A stretch of DNA of 64,000 nt from Gracilariopsis chorda (GCA_003194525.1 NBIV01000163.1:62001-126000); one strand, 5' to 3'. Counted from the first letter of the stretch, positions 1 to 11,621 are shown. The notes: generated by a model not told the origin, from the letters alone. Made by a program: numbers and translations.

Positions 1-2
1 AA

Positions 3-398
3 ACCAACAAGATCAGACCGTCCTTTTTCTGCCACTTTGACTACCGAGTGCAACCGTGCCCCCGGATACATACTTCCCCCAACTCGAGAGATGATTCCGT
101 GGTCACTTATGCCGGTTCTCACCAGACGCTGCAAACCTTGATACGAGCTCATTTCAGTCCTTTGCACAGCACGGGTCAGAAGTATATATACTGCGGATCG
201 AGTGACGGTACCTGTGCCATTTACAACGTGCTCACCGGGGCGGAGGTTGCTCTGCTTGCTGGACATGGTGATGCCGTGAGAGATGTTTCCTGGCACCCGT
301 ATGGGTGTTTCCTCACAACTGGATCGTGGGATGGTGAAGTTGCATTGTGGTCCACACATGGTGATCCCATGCGGAGCGATACAGACAGTGCATGGTAA
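3..398 (+). CDS. WD40-repeat protein, DCAF11/LEC14B-like (3' end only)
   Basis: This is the C-terminal part of a beta-propeller protein. Family members serve as substrate receptors of CUL4-DDB1 ubiquitin ligases (DCAF11) and are called LEC14B in plants. The frame is open from the window edge and ends with TAA at 396-398, so the 5' part lies outside. Visible family landmarks are FDYR near the start, then DSVVTYAGSHQTLQTLIRAH, HSTGQKYIYCGSSDG, and two WD-type blades ending CAIYNVLTG and GSWDGEVALWS. The order DYR, DSVxTY, TLIR, FSPxHSTGQKYIY is what I recall for DCAF11/LEC14B C-termini. Family assignment is from memory. Nothing shows an intron inside this piece. Confidence 0.82.
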   Translation, partial: TNKIRPSFFCHFDYRVQPCPRIHTSPNSRDDSVVTYAGSHQTLQTLIRAHFSPLHSTGQKYIYCGSSDGTCAIYNVLTGAEVALLAGHGDAVRDVSWHPYGCFLTTGSWDGEVALWSTHGDPMRSDTDSAW

Positions 399-2031
399 AC
401 ATGGGTGCAATATATGATTGTAGATAACAGCAACAAAATCCCCCATGTTCGTGCGCTCACTGGCTTAGTTTTCAGAAAGCCAGGGACATGGTGATATGAG
501 CTTGTGAACTCAAACCGAAAGCAGTGTGAAATATAGAATACTAGACCAAGCCACACTATGCATCTCATACTCATATGAATTGTATATTACAAGCACAGAC
601 TCCCAAAACATGTTTCTCTAGCCGTAAACAATTACCTCGCTTGGCCAGACACGTGGGTAGCCAGGCGATTACTGCCAACCCAAACAAGGCTTGTCAACAA
701 ACTGGTTGCAGGATTGTTGCTCGGCGGAATGCATGAGGACGACAGAACCGTTGTGATAGGAACAAAGGTGCATGCCAACACAAAATGCGTGCAAGGTGAT
801 GTTGATGAAGAGGACGCGTTCACATGATGCATATTATGTTTGTATCATATCCGCCGTCGGGGCGTGCGTTCATGTTCTATGAATCATGTGGCGTACGTAT
901 GGTACCAAGGTACTTGTTTCAGCACTGTACATCGCGCTTTGTTTAGAAGACGTGGTTCGGCATGTGTTCACCTGTGGTGGCCGGTACAGAATATTGTCTT
1001 GCGCATTGAAGGGAACTCGCTGCCATTAGCGACGTCCCTCCGCCAGGTATCAAGATAACATGCGCAATTCTCTACTCAGACTCGCATACGCTTGTACAAT
1101 GCTTTCGAAGCGTGATCCAAAAAGGAACCATTGACATTTGAAATCGCCGAAGAAGGATGGGAATGTCGTAGAATATGTTGCGACCGAAAGCCATAACGAT
1201 GATAACGGTTGGTAGATTATGAGTAGCGTGGTATGGCAATGTGAACGCCCAAATGTGAATCAAAACAAGAGCGCAGGAAAGTAAACAGTGTCATGTTTTG
1301 TGAAGGCCGAGTTGCTAGTTTAGTACGACCGGCGGCGTAAGCTGGGTGTTGCAAAGTGCGGTCTTGTTTCTCTGGTACCGTTGTAGACTCCACAGACCAG
1401 GGCAGCGACAAGGGATAGAGTTGCGATTTGCGATAGGACTGCAATTTTGATTCGATGATGACAGCTTCCGCAAACAAGTCGTTGACTCACTTGCTGGTGG
1501 CTTGACCCTCTGAACACAACCTTGGTACGAGCAAGTTGGTCTTAGGAGTCAACTTACCAAGATGGTATGGGAATCAAGAGCGGAGCCGGTGACACCAGTG
1601 TCAGCGTACGAAAGTTTTGTCAGAACATATGTGTAAGTGCGTGTGCGCGATCTGAACAGAACGCGCTGCACCAATCACGTGCGCGCTTTCGCTTCAGGTC
1701 GAATCTGGGAATGTGCGCCTTTCCGTTGACCGCAACCAAAACTCTTTCTTTCCGCTCGCAGCAAATGCATCAGCCCGTGATCCCGCGCCTGCCCCAGATA
1801 CACGTACCGGCGGTAGATATCTACGTGTACTATATCTTACCTACAGTACAAGCACCTGACATGCCACGCCGTCAATCCACAAGACTTCACTCTAAAAGTT
1901 ACCCCATCTTGCCAATTCGGACGCAACTCCGCCACTCGCGCGATTCCAAGCCTCATCTACATATTCCTACGTATTCCGCCGTCTTTGTGCTCCCCCCCCA
2001 GGCGTTCTACTTCCCTCCCGACCTTCATACC
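399..2031. other. Intergenic region, no gene recognised
   Basis: No frame here shows a recognisable domain, and the short open frames on both strands look random. The last 470 bases (from 1567) are open in frame with the dehydrogenase that follows. They are Ser/Arg/Pro-rich without family similarity and end in a C8 run plus CAG at about 1994-2003. They are therefore more likely 5' leader, possibly with a leader intron, than coding sequence. Confidence 0.6.
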
Positions 2032-3435
2032 ATGCCCAACATGCCTTCCATCATATCCGAATCCGACGCGCTTCGTACAAAGCTCACAGCACTTTCGAAG
2101 CGTCTCACCGGAGATGATGCAGATACCCTCAGCCAGCTACTTGACAAATGGGAATCGCTCAATGACTCCACAACCGCCACTGCAAACTCCGATCCCGTCC
2201 AATCTGCTCCCGTCGTCAAGTATGCTACCGTGAAAATCACTTTTTTGCGACAGTTCATGCAAGACGCTCTCATTGCCGCAGGTGTTCCGCACAATGAGGC
2301 CAGCGTCGCTGCAGAGGTGCTTGAGTGGGCTGATGTGCACGGTGTTAGCACTCACGGCATAGGTCGTCTCAAGCCCATCTACATTAATCGTATTAACGAC
2401 AACATTCTCAAGCCTACCGCTCCGTTTGACATCGTGTCGGAGACTGAAACCACCGCCGTGGTCGACGGTCACTGTGGCCTAGGCCTGTTTATCGGCCCCA
2501 AGTGCATGGATATGTGCATTGAAAAAGCAAAGAAACAAGGTCTTGCAATGGTTGTTGTGCGAAACAGTACTCATTATGGAGCGGCAGGGTACTATGTTGA
2601 CAAGGCACAGCAACGCGGATGCATCGGAATTACGGGTACAAATGCACGCCCGTCTATCGCCCCTACTTTTGGCGTTCAGCCTATGCTTGGAACCAATCCT
2701 ATGACCTTTGGAATGCCCAGTGATGATGATTTCCCATTCATTTTGGACTGCGCAACCTCCGTTAATCAACGTGGTAAGATTGAAAAGTACGCTAGGGAAG
2801 GTAAGCCCACGCCCCCGGGTCAGGTTGTGGATCGTGACGGAAATGTTCGTACAGATACTGTCCAGATCTTGAAGGATCTGCAAACTGGGTACTGCTCTCT
2901 CGCCCCGCTGGGCGGCGTCGGTGCTGAAATGGGAGGTTACAAAGGTAAGTTGTGGCTACCAATATCCGTTTCCGTGCCTTAGCTCTATTCATTTTCTGAC
3001 AAGTCTTGTGCATCTCTGTATATGTGATGGATATCAGGTTATGGTTACGCCACTGTCGTGGAGTTGCTGTCCGCTGCACTTCAAGACGGACTTAACAGTC
3101 CGAAACTTGGAGGCGTGAATAAGGAAACTGGTGAGAAGATGCCGATGCCACTGGGTCATTTCTTCATCGCCATTGATGTAGAGCGCTTCCTTCCAATCGA
3201 ACGATTCCGATCAAACGTGGGCACGTTCCTACGCGAGATGAGGAACTCTGAGAAGGATCCGAAGGGACCTGGGCGCATTTATACAGCTGGCGAGTTGGAG
3301 CATGAGGGAGTGTTGGAGTGTAAGAAGCTTGGGGGAGTCCAAGTCCCCGAGGCTTTGATGAATGACATGTGCGCTATCCGGGAGTTGTATCCTTCCATTC
3401 TCGAGAAGTATCCTAAGTTCAGTTTTGAGGAGTGA
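2032..3435 (+). CDS. NAD(P)-dependent malate/L-lactate (sulfolactate) dehydrogenase, Ldh2/MDH2 family; exons 2032-2944 and 3038-3435
   Basis: This is a soluble oxidoreductase of the Ldh2/YlbC/YiaK family, which oxidises 2-hydroxyacids such as malate, lactate, sulfolactate or ureidoglycolate with NAD(P). The spliced protein is 436 aa. The family core begins near residue 65 (VKITFLRQFMQDALIAAGVP). The active-site region HGVSTHGIGRL is at 103-113 and the nucleotide-binding signature NSTHYGAAGYY at 178-188; TNPMTFGMP and LDCATS follow. A canonical 93-nt intron (GTAAGT...ATCAG, 2945-3037) splits the conserved GGYKG|YGYATVVELL. The start at ATG 2032 is the first ATG after a pyrimidine-rich leader (2041 is an alternative). 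About 60 residues precede the core and could be a targeting or linker segment. The substrate cannot be told from sequence. Confidence 0.9.
2945..3037 (+). other. Spliceosomal intron of the Ldh2-family gene
   Basis: The donor is GTAAGT and the acceptor ATATCAG, with length 93 nt in phase 1. Removing it restores the family motif GGYKGYG across the junction. This sets the intron style (short, strict GT-AG) used to judge other genes in the window. Confidence 0.92.
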
Positions 3436-3633
3436 AAGCCTAATGATGGTATTAAAGCGCCTTAGCACATGAGACGGATGAGCCTAAATGATGTCTTAAC
3501 CACAAATCCGGCAAGCGCTTCCTACGTAGTTCATGGTTAAATCCAGAACAGTACTGAAAAGCGGTATAGATGTTGAATGAAATTGGACCACATGTTTTGG
3601 TAAACATCCGAGAATTGTAACCCTTTACCAACG

Positions 3634-3692
3634 GTAGGGATGAGGGTTACGAAGGGTAGCAAGTATCTACTCTTTGTAACCCTCATCCCTAC
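3634..3692. repeat. Perfect 17-bp inverted repeat (hairpin)
   Basis: The arms gtagggatgagggttac (3634-3650) and its exact reverse complement (3676-3692) flank a 25-nt loop. The site lies about 200 bp downstream of the dehydrogenase stop. It could be a small foldback element. A role in 3'-end formation is possible but unsupported. Confidence 0.7.
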
Positions 3693-3755
3693 AACTCTTT
3701 AGAAAACGATTGTTGGTGCTTCAGAGGAACTCTCCCATAGGAACCATCTTGCTCG

Positions 3756-3809
3756 GCCTCACCTTGTTAAAAAGGTGAGGCAAAATCCCCATCAAACAAG
3801 CATGGGGAT
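3756..3809. repeat. Two adjacent short hairpins
   Basis: gcctcacctt (3756-3765) pairs perfectly with 3772-3781 across a 6-nt loop. atccccat (3785-3792) pairs with 3802-3809 across a 9-nt loop. The two stem-loops sit only 3 nt apart in otherwise unremarkable AT-rich DNA. Confidence 0.65.
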
Positions 3810-6800
3810 AAGATGAATGCTGTGTGTGGATCAATGATTTCACATATTCGAATGTGTGGAAAACTCAGAGCTCGTATATTTCCGACAACAGGGCCCCAAA
3901 AAGTGATCAAAGCATTGTTCCAACCGCTTTCTTCCGAGGTGTCTTCGTTCAAGATATTTGGGTACTGGGAATTCTGTGTCTTGGGCAAAGCTAGCTTGAG
4001 AATAGGAGTCATATCCTCGGCTGATGGGTTCAGCAGGATTCTGACATAACCATTCTCATATTTCAGTTGGTGATTGCTTGCGTTATCAATCCGCGCAAGG
4101 AGCTGTAGTCTTCCAAATCCCAGTGGTGAGAAGTGAAGGCGAGCTATTATTACTCATTCATCATCACTATGATGGTCTTGTGGCTGACTTGTGATGAGAT
4201 TGGCGTCGTGTATGGATGTAAGGATTCGCCGTAGTTCATGTCTAGACTCCTGCGGTATGCTTAAGCAGGCAAGTTGATACGTTTGCCACGATGTAAGACA
4301 GGCCTCATTACAAGTATATTACATCTCTGTATTGTGTTGTATGTTACGGTTTACTCTCGTTGTTACACTCCAGAGAGGTGTCAGTGTGTCAACCAAACAC
4401 CTGATTCCAGTGAAGTAGAAGGTTGTAGAGCGCTAGCGATCTTGCTAACCCTTTACCCTCACATTCCTGTACTACTACTAGCCATGCAATGCCTTTTGGT
4501 TGTAGTTGGTGACTGCTACCTCCCACTCACAGCAGCCGTGTTACGCTCACAGAATACAATATTCTGGCATTGCTAGTGGAGCAAAAAGCTTCTGCACGGC
4601 GACACCACTACAACGCGGATCTTGGCCTTTCTCAGGAGGGAGAACTATCTGTAGGATAGCTCTCCTGGTGTTAGCATAATTGAATGCATCAGACCACATT
4701 AAAGAACAAGAAGAACGCGGATCCGATGTGCGACATGCTTATCACTCGAAAAGCTTTGGCACACCCCATCATCGTCTCTTTTCACAGCGGCTGTTAAGGG
4801 CTGTAGGATAGCCTCAAAGTTCGCACCTTTCTCACTTTCCGGCGTTGACGAAAAACCCTGGAAACCGGTTCCGGATCACGTTGGGCCAGGCCGGCTGTCT
4901 TACCATGGAAATAATGCGCCGTGTAGCGGAACTCCACGTTAGCTATGCGCAAAGCCCTTCGTCGGTAGTAGCGTTACCTCTATTGGCTAGACATTTTCTA
5001 CTCCACGGGAAGAATGACCTTTCCTGGGAGAAGTCGGGGAAAACGGAACCTCCGAAACGGTTTGAGCTCGGTGTTTGCTGTTTTGCAGAGCTTAGCGGGG
5101 GGCTTTTGCGACGGTCCTCCCAGGTCGACATACCCCCGTGATACAATGAAGCTTCTGTGGGGAGTATGTATTGAGATTCATTTGTTCCTGACGCGCCGTG
5201 CGCTCTCCTCTTCATCAGTCTTCTTCTGTTGCCAAACCCGCCACGAAAACGGTACACCGCGCTTATGGAAGTCTGAACAGTACTCCGTACTGTCGAGACT
5301 TCCATCACATGCGTTGAACTACTAACGTGCACAAATAAGTTTGTGCTGCAAGCACCATATGAGATAGTGCTCCTCATCAATGCCTTGATAGTCTAAAGTT
5401 GAAACCCATTGATTCGCCCTTCAAGGTCATGAATAGAATCATCTCACAATACTGCGGGGCCGTGGCCCAATGTCCCGGAAATTTTGGGACATTGGTCAGG
5501 AATGGAACGCAATCGATTGCTAGCGATTGCAACATAGACTTCTAGTGTTATAAATTCATTGCTTTCTAGCCTTGTTCTGCAATCAGCAATACAATCTCCA
5601 AGTCAATCTCAATCAGAAATTTCGATTGCAGACCCACTGACAATCGCAATTCCGTACAGATCTGACTCTCAACATTTCTCTCTCTCTCTCTCTCTGTTTA
5701 CGAACGAGTAACATCAATTCTATGTTAGCCCGGGGGTTTGCTAAGGACCCCTACAACCTATAACGCGTTCTTCGTACGATAGCTATTAGCTACAACCCGG
5801 AGTCGTGCTACACACACTGGGTTACTACTATACTAAGAATGCATTAGGTGTCTAGGCGTGTGTTCAACCGCAGAATCGTTTCGTTTCCGAGGACTGTTGC
5901 CTTCTTCATTCCACCATTTCATTCAACCTCTAGAGGTCCTCGGGTAAGGGGCACACCACGACAAGGCGATTCGCATGTACCACGTTGGCCGCCAAGAAAC
6001 CATTGACGACATCCTTTCCGCCCATTCCTCATTTCAGCGGCAAGATCGGGGGTAAGAACCGGCGCGTAACCTGCTGCGGCGTCTGATCCAAGTGTAGATC
6101 CTCCGAGAAAACCCTGGAAAAAACCCCGGTCCAGAGGCTCCTTTGGAGCTCTTCCTTCGAGGGAAAAATTCAGGGAAACAGCGGCTGGATCTTCTTCCGG
6201 TAGCGGGCCCGTGACCGACTGCGTACGTGCAGTTACGCGGGTGACTTTTCAAGACTATTCACCCAGGTCCGCGAGGGCAACTGGCAAGCTGACCGGTTGC
6301 TTGGGCGAGTTTAACGACCTCCCGGGTCATCAACATTTCTAAAACCATACACTTGCAAACCTTCATCATATAATAAAGGCGTCATTAGAAATGTACAGCC
6401 ACAGGAAAGACATAATTACGTCAAGTGTCTATGGGAAACTTTACGTAAAGTTACGTTCTTCCAAAAGAAAGAATTCTCTGTAACTTAACAATTACGCCTC
6501 TTCTCAGCTTTGCACCTTGCGCACCAGCTGTTAGGCCTTACGAACTGTGTTGACATCCCAAAAACAAACGGTCATCTTCAAAAAGATAATTGCTTCAAAC
6601 ACAAGAGGAGTCATCTTTTGCCTGTTGTCACAACAGTGTAGAGAATGTAGTTTGCAATAGACCATAAACTCTCAGCCTCTGCAACAGAACCGTAAATAAA
6701 ATCGATTCATCGTTAACTCAGTTGTAGTATTGTTTCTAGGAGAATGACGACTACAGTTACTTCTCTTACAATTTTGATTGCGATTGAAGTTCATACTAGC

Positions 6801-7376
6801 AATACTATTGCAATTCCCAGTTGACTGTGCAATCGGTGATTGCAATCGGTAATTGCAATCGATTGTATCAACAATGCATTGCGTCTCACGCCTGCCCGGA
6901 ATCGAGATTGGTCCCCTTTTTTCCTTTCTTCTGTCAAAGCAAGTTTTCAATCGGATCGAGGTCAGAATGTTCTGTATTAGTTCTAGAGCAAAAGAGCTCA
7001 AGTCTGGACGAGCGCTGACCGCATAAGATAAACACGTAATTCTTTAGCACTTGAGAAAGATTGAGGAGGTTTAATGGCTGTTGGGATTCAAACTCAAAAA
7101 GCGCTGCAAAAGCGTTCAAAAAGACTCTTGATACTCGGTCTGCTTCTGGAATGTTTTGAGAACCCGGTAATCTACGTGAGAATAACCTGTACTTAGGCTA
7201 CAGCGAGCACAACCGCATCATAAGGAAACATAGATAAAGCTATTTCTTTTGATTCAGCGGGATGCCTCCAATCACAAATAAATAGTAGCATCTTTTAGCT
7301 TTTCCACCTCCCCAATCCAGTGCTCATCGGACTAATGAATAAACCAAATCGGTCATTGACTGAGGCTGCCAGGGAT

Positions 7377-7590
7377 GGAAAAAATCTGATGTGGAGGGTA
7401 TTGCTTTTCCGCAGAGCAATCCCAATCGCGATTGCAATGTTTTCTGTAATATGCAATCCTTATTGCTGTCGCTTTACTTTGAAAGCAATCCGATTACAAT
7501 CCCTATTCGTGAATGCAATCTTGAGTGCAGTCATGATCTATTTTCAGTACGGGGCATCTTTCTGAAGACAACATATGGCTTGCACCACCA
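7377..7590 (+). repeat. GATTGC-rich dispersed repeat, copy 1
   Basis: About 200 bp aligns by eye at roughly three quarters identity with 25480-25690. Shared landmarks in order are ggatggaaa(a/c)aatctgatg, ggattgcttttcc or its variant, a cluster of CAATC-GCGATTGCA words, tactttgaaagcaatccgat, tgcaatcttgag and catggcttgc-like ends. It has no coding potential beyond short frames forced by the repeat. The family and mechanism are unknown. Confidence 0.7.
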
Positions 7591-8939
7591 TCTCTACTGT
7601 CCAGAACCTCTTGTTAACACTTAAGAATACGAAAGCTTCATACAAATGCGGCGTCGTGCGCATACGACTCTCAGTAAAAATTTTATCCGGAACCGACTAA
7701 AGTCGCCCTACTTTCACCACTAATCCAAGAATACTATCAAAATTCATACAACCAGCTTGTGCTATTACCTTTCGACCTTTCGACTAGTTCCAAACGAGTT
7801 TTGTGACGATCAATCTTCACGTGTAACGACTACTATGAGTTATTCTAGCTTGGCAGAAATTGATAGTACAAAAGCTCTTAAGGTTATCTCGTAGACTCTC
7901 AATCGCAATCCGAGGGGAAGATTGCTCTGGCAATAGCAATCGGATTGCAGCTAGAATGACGTTCAACAATCGCTGATTGCAATCCAATCGATTGCGTTAC
8001 AAGCCTGGAGGGTGCTATGGAAACTACGCTTCAAGAACTTAACATATGTTCTTCGGCAACAAAGGAAGCACACATTCTAGGAAATGGGAAGGTCTACATA
8101 ACTGTGATACGAATCATGGAAACCAGTAGCCAGTACCCACTACACTATATATCGTACTGCAACTACTATTTTCAGTGGGGCCCGGTTCCTTCCGGTGTTT
8201 CTATAAGAAAAACGGCTTTTGAAAGGAATGCGCTGAACGTGCATGTGTCCAAGAACATACCCATCCAAGAGGAAACAAGGGTTGGCAATCCTGCCCAGAC
8301 CGAATGCCACCTGAATACTGCACTTTCGTCTGGTAAACGGTACAGAACCGTCTACAGTTGGTACCGTTTACAATGGTATATTGGGTATCACAGTGTCAGG
8401 AGAAGGTAAGAAAAAAAATTAGAACCCGGGTGCCGTATGGATGATAGGTCTACAGCAATGCGGTGATTATTGAGTTCGGCGAAGGGCCACTTTGCGACCG
8501 CCAGCGGCACACTGGCGACAGCTGCACTACTACCTAGAACACTTTCGGTCTTCCCACTGTCTCACACACAAACACTTCAACGCAGACAGCGTAGTTAACC
8601 AGGTTGCGATTGGAGTGTTCGCACAGCCTACTGTCTCCGTTAAGTTGGAGATGAAAGCGAGATTTACTTTCTGAAAGGCAGGCTTCCCTCTAGTCGTCAT
8701 CGATAGCAACTCAACTCTGTGTCCGACAAAATCCTTCGGTTCCAAAGTTCTCTGTTTCTCATCGGGGCTCACGTATCAAAACATTCTTGGAAACTTTGCG
8801 AGCGAATACGCTCCTAAGGATTTCTACGGAGACTGTTGACTCCCGTTCATGTTGTACTACCGTCACGTTCATTCTGAGTGGAAAGCTTGCACATTTGCGC
8901 TGAACCATTTCTCTAATCACGATACGATTTTGTCGTTTC

Positions 8940-11006
8940 ATGGCGATTCCGAAGAGACCACAAGGGTTCTTGGTGCTCTTTCTATTCCTTTTTCTGTGCC
9001 CGCATCCCGTCTTGTGCTCGGTATCACGCGATGATGACCTGGGGCCAGCAACGCCTCCAACACACCACATTGCAATTCATGAACAAACGTCGATAAACGC
9101 TTTCCCACATGTTGCAAGACTCTACCGCCGGAGGTTGAAGCAAGAGCAAGCGGATGACACTGACGACCTCGACAAGGACCAGGATACAAAAGGCACGGAC
9201 ACACTCACCGAAGGTGCCTTTTCTGCACAAGGAGTTGAACACGCAGACGGGATCCCAAAACCCAATCGCGATGACGGCGATGCTGCTGCAGAGGCCAAGG
9301 ATGACGCAGAGGTTGATGCTCAAATCGCAGCGATTGCGAGACATGCAGGAATCACTGAGGAAGAACTGAATCGTGTCGATGTGAATCAGGATACTGGCAG
9401 GAAACTTGAGGATATGGTTAAGGACGTGAATGAAGCTAGTGCCTCTAGTATCTACGCCAGGGATCATGATGCTACGGATAATCTTGAGAGGTCGAATAGA
9501 AATGCTGAACAGGCAAGTGCGAGGGACGATGCCGCGCAGGATGATGGTGCTGCGAGAAAAGCTATTAGCAAGACGAGTAACGCAGATGCGACTAACATGG
9601 ATGTAGGCGTAGGCGCCAAAGACCGCGATGGAGACGCTGAAGCATCTGTTAAAGATGCACGGCAAGCGGATCAGGCACCCCCTGAAATGGTTGCCCCAGG
9701 TAGGCCGAACCAACCGCATGTACTACAGGCAAAGAACGAAACAAAAGAGAACTCAGCCGGCATGGACGTATCCTCACTTAGGACAGAGAATGAGAACTAC
9801 AGGCAACGCATCAAGAGTCTTGCTGAAAGAGAGCAGAACGCACGACATAATGAAAGAGAAGCAAAACTGGAGGCGGAGCGACTTAAGAAGGAAATAGAAA
9901 GGATGAAAGCAGAGAAGACGCATGCGGATCACTTTGTGAGTGAACAAAAGCTTGAGAACAGGAAGCTTCGGGAAAGCTTCTCCAAGAGCGTAGATGAGGC
10001 GAAGGTGGAAAAACAAGAGGAGATGGAGGAAATGAAAGCTGCGATCGAGGAACAAAAGCAAGCTTTTGAAGAACTGTTTGAGGAGAAGCAACTGCTGTCG
10101 AGAATGCTGTCTGATGAACAGAGAAAGCTTAATGAGCTGCAGGAAAAGATTCAACATCCGGACTTGGGGTTATGGGTGAGACAGCGAGCTGAACGAGCGG
10201 CGATTTTGGTCGAGGGCCCTGAAACAGACGCTGTGAAGTATTATGCACAAAAGTATATGGCTCCGAAAGTGACGAAGATGAAGCACAGACTGCAAATGTT
10301 AGAGAATCGGGTGGAGAGGAGTGTTGACCACCTGTTACCAGCCAAGTATGGAGGATTTGTAGCGATGCTGCTGTCAATCGGACTGATCGGATTTCCGGTG
10401 TTTGTGACGCTATCAACGGCTGTGTCGCTGACCAAGTCATTTTCTTTGCGGCAACACGTGCTTGTGGGGAACGTGTTTTGGACGGCGTTTGCTGTGGGAC
10501 TGTGCGTTGCGGGGCTGGTACTGAGACAAGACCCTTTGCAAACGCTGTACGAAGCAAGCAGGAGTCTGTTCATCTTGCTTCAACTGGGGATGGCGGTGGC
10601 GTATCCGGCGTTTCTGATGGTGATTTCATGCGCGGTATTGCGGGCGCGCGATAAAGTGGACGTGTTGGTGTTTGGGTGTGAGCTGGTGTTCTACGCGGTG
10701 ATTGGGATGAACTATCGGTCGCGGGTGTGGAGAGCGGCGATGCTCGGGGAGCACATTGACACGGGGCCGATGATGTACGCTGTGTACATGGTGGACTTTG
10801 TAGCGATGATGGCTCTGACGGTGTCTTCATCTCGCACAATGGGGGGATCTGGAATGGGTGGGCACGACGTGGAAGACGGGTTTGAAAAGCTTAGTGTACA
10901 TAGCGGAGCGGGTAGGGGAGCGGCAAGTGCGCGTGGGATAGTCTCGTTGGGAAGTGGCCTAGTACAACTAGCGGTAGGCGGCAAGCGTGAACAGAAGGAC
11001 GAGTAA
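8940..11006 (+). CDS. Signal-peptide, acidic, coiled-coil, multi-pass membrane protein of unknown function (688 aa)
   Basis: I do not recognise a family. The start ATG at 8940 is followed by a classic signal peptide (PKRPQGFLVLFLFLFLCPHP, cleavage near residue 27). Residues about 30-260 are Asp/Glu/Ala-rich, low-complexity and probably disordered. Residues about 275-400 form a long charged coiled coil (TENENYRQRIKSLAEREQ onward). After a short linker, roughly five hydrophobic spans follow near 470-494, 506-528, 543-568, 575-594 and 611-632, then a Gly/Ser-rich tail. The layout suggests entry into the secretory pathway with the coiled coil lumenal or outside and a C-terminal membrane bundle; a tethering or scaffold role would be a guess. 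It is a single open frame with no intron, and ends 100 bp from the convergent rhodanese gene. Confidence 0.78.
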   Translation: MAIPKRPQGFLVLFLFLFLCPHPVLCSVSRDDDLGPATPPTHHIAIHEQTSINAFPHVARLYRRRLKQEQADDTDDLDKDQDTKGTDTLTEGAFSAQGVEHADGIPKPNRDDGDAAAEAKDDAEVDAQIAAIARHAGITEEELNRVDVNQDTGRKLEDMVKDVNEASASSIYARDHDATDNLERSNRNAEQASARDDAAQDDGAARKAISKTSNADATNMDVGVGAKDRDGDAEASVKDARQADQAPPEMVAPGRPNQPHVLQAKNETKENSAGMDVSSLRTENENYRQRIKSLAEREQNARHNEREAKLEAERLKKEIERMKAEKTHADHFVSEQKLENRKLRESFSKSVDEAKVEKQEEMEEMKAAIEEQKQAFEELFEEKQLLSRMLSDEQRKLNELQEKIQHPDLGLWVRQRAERAAILVEGPETDAVKYYAQKYMAPKVTKMKHRLQMLENRVERSVDHLLPAKYGGFVAMLLSIGLIGFPVFVTLSTAVSLTKSFSLRQHVLVGNVFWTAFAVGLCVAGLVLRQDPLQTLYEASRSLFILLQLGMAVAYPAFLMVISCAVLRARDKVDVLVFGCELVFYAVIGMNYRSRVWRAAMLGEHIDTGPMMYAVYMVDFVAMMALTVSSSRTMGGSGMGGHDVEDGFEKLSVHSGAGRGAASARGIVSLGSGLVQLAVGGKREQKDE

Positions 11007-11105
11007 AGTGGAACGAAACAAGTGCAACTAGAGGAAAAGAATGAACAAAGGTGTGCATAGTGTGCAAAGACAAGAGAGTGGGTGTAGTACCCGTGAGCTC
11101 AACTG

Positions 11106-11621
11106 CTACTTGGCGACGGGAAGATTAGAGTCTTCGAGCCAACTGGAAAAGCCGCCTTCCAGCTCGAGAAGCTGTTTGAAGCCGGCTTGGTGCAGTTGGG
11201 TTATGGCGTTGGAGCTGCGCTTTCCGCTCTTGCACCCGACAATTATGTCCGAGGCATCGCCCACAGCAGCGCGAAAGTCGTCAACAAAAGAAGGCAGCGG
11301 CTTCATATCGGGAGTGGTGAGCGGAACGTTGATAGCGTCGGGAATGTGACCTTCAGCAAATTCCGTGGGTGTACGAACGTCAACGTAAATTGCGGAGGAA
11401 TTGGTCATGCGATCGTGCACCTCGCGTGGAGAAAGAGTGAGCTTGGCCACGGGGGGGTCCCGCGAGCCGGTGTTAGCGGGCGCCGTCATGACTCGAAGCG
11501 GACAGAGGAAGCGCGACGAGAGACGGGGCGGACGGGCGCTGTGGAGGGCGGGCGCAGCGAAGACGGAGCGCAACGTGAGCACAGATACGCGAGCGCAAGG
11601 GACAAAAGACATCGCGCGCAC
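11106..11621 (-). CDS. Single-domain rhodanese (sulfurtransferase), probably organelle-targeted
   Basis: Rhodanese domains carry sulfane sulfur as a cysteine persulfide. The 171-aa product has a basic, Ser/Ala/Arg-rich N-terminus (residues 1-45) typical of a plastid or mitochondrial transit peptide. The rhodanese fold follows, with VDVRTPTEFAEGHIPDAINV at 80-99 and the active loop GCKSGKRSSNA with catalytic Cys130. The six-residue CKSGKR loop is like that of plant single-domain sulfurtransferases. A second Met at residue 45 could make an untargeted form. The gene is convergent with the coiled-coil membrane gene, with stops 100 bp apart. Its 5' side is GC-rich and close to the RING gene's leader, so the two probably share a bidirectional promoter. 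Confidence 0.9.
   Translation of the reverse strand: MRAMSFVPCARVSVLTLRSVFAAPALHSARPPRLSSRFLCPLRVMTAPANTGSRDPPVAKLTLSPREVHDRMTNSSAIYVDVRTPTEFAEGHIPDAINVPLTTPDMKPLPSFVDDFRAAVGDASDIIVGCKSGKRSSNAITQLHQAGFKQLLELEGGFSSWLEDSNLPVAK

Larger units (their letters stand above)
3436..8939. other. Gene-poor AT-rich region with hairpins and GATTGC-rich repeats
   Basis: No coding region is recognised in 5.5 kb. It holds perfect inverted repeats at 3634-3650/3676-3692, 3756-3765/3772-3781 and 3785-3792/3802-3809, a (TC)n run at 5677-5695, a 16-bp palindrome at 6437-6452, and four clusters of the words GATTGC/GCAATC (about 5510-5650, 6772-6862, 7377-7590, 7893-8000). Low GC and decayed repeats suggest old transposon debris. 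Confidence 0.6.

Noticed and set aside
1567-2031. N-terminal extension of the dehydrogenase
   Set aside because: The frame is open, but the sequence has no family similarity and ends in a pyrimidine/CAG leader. ATG 2032 gives a normal product.
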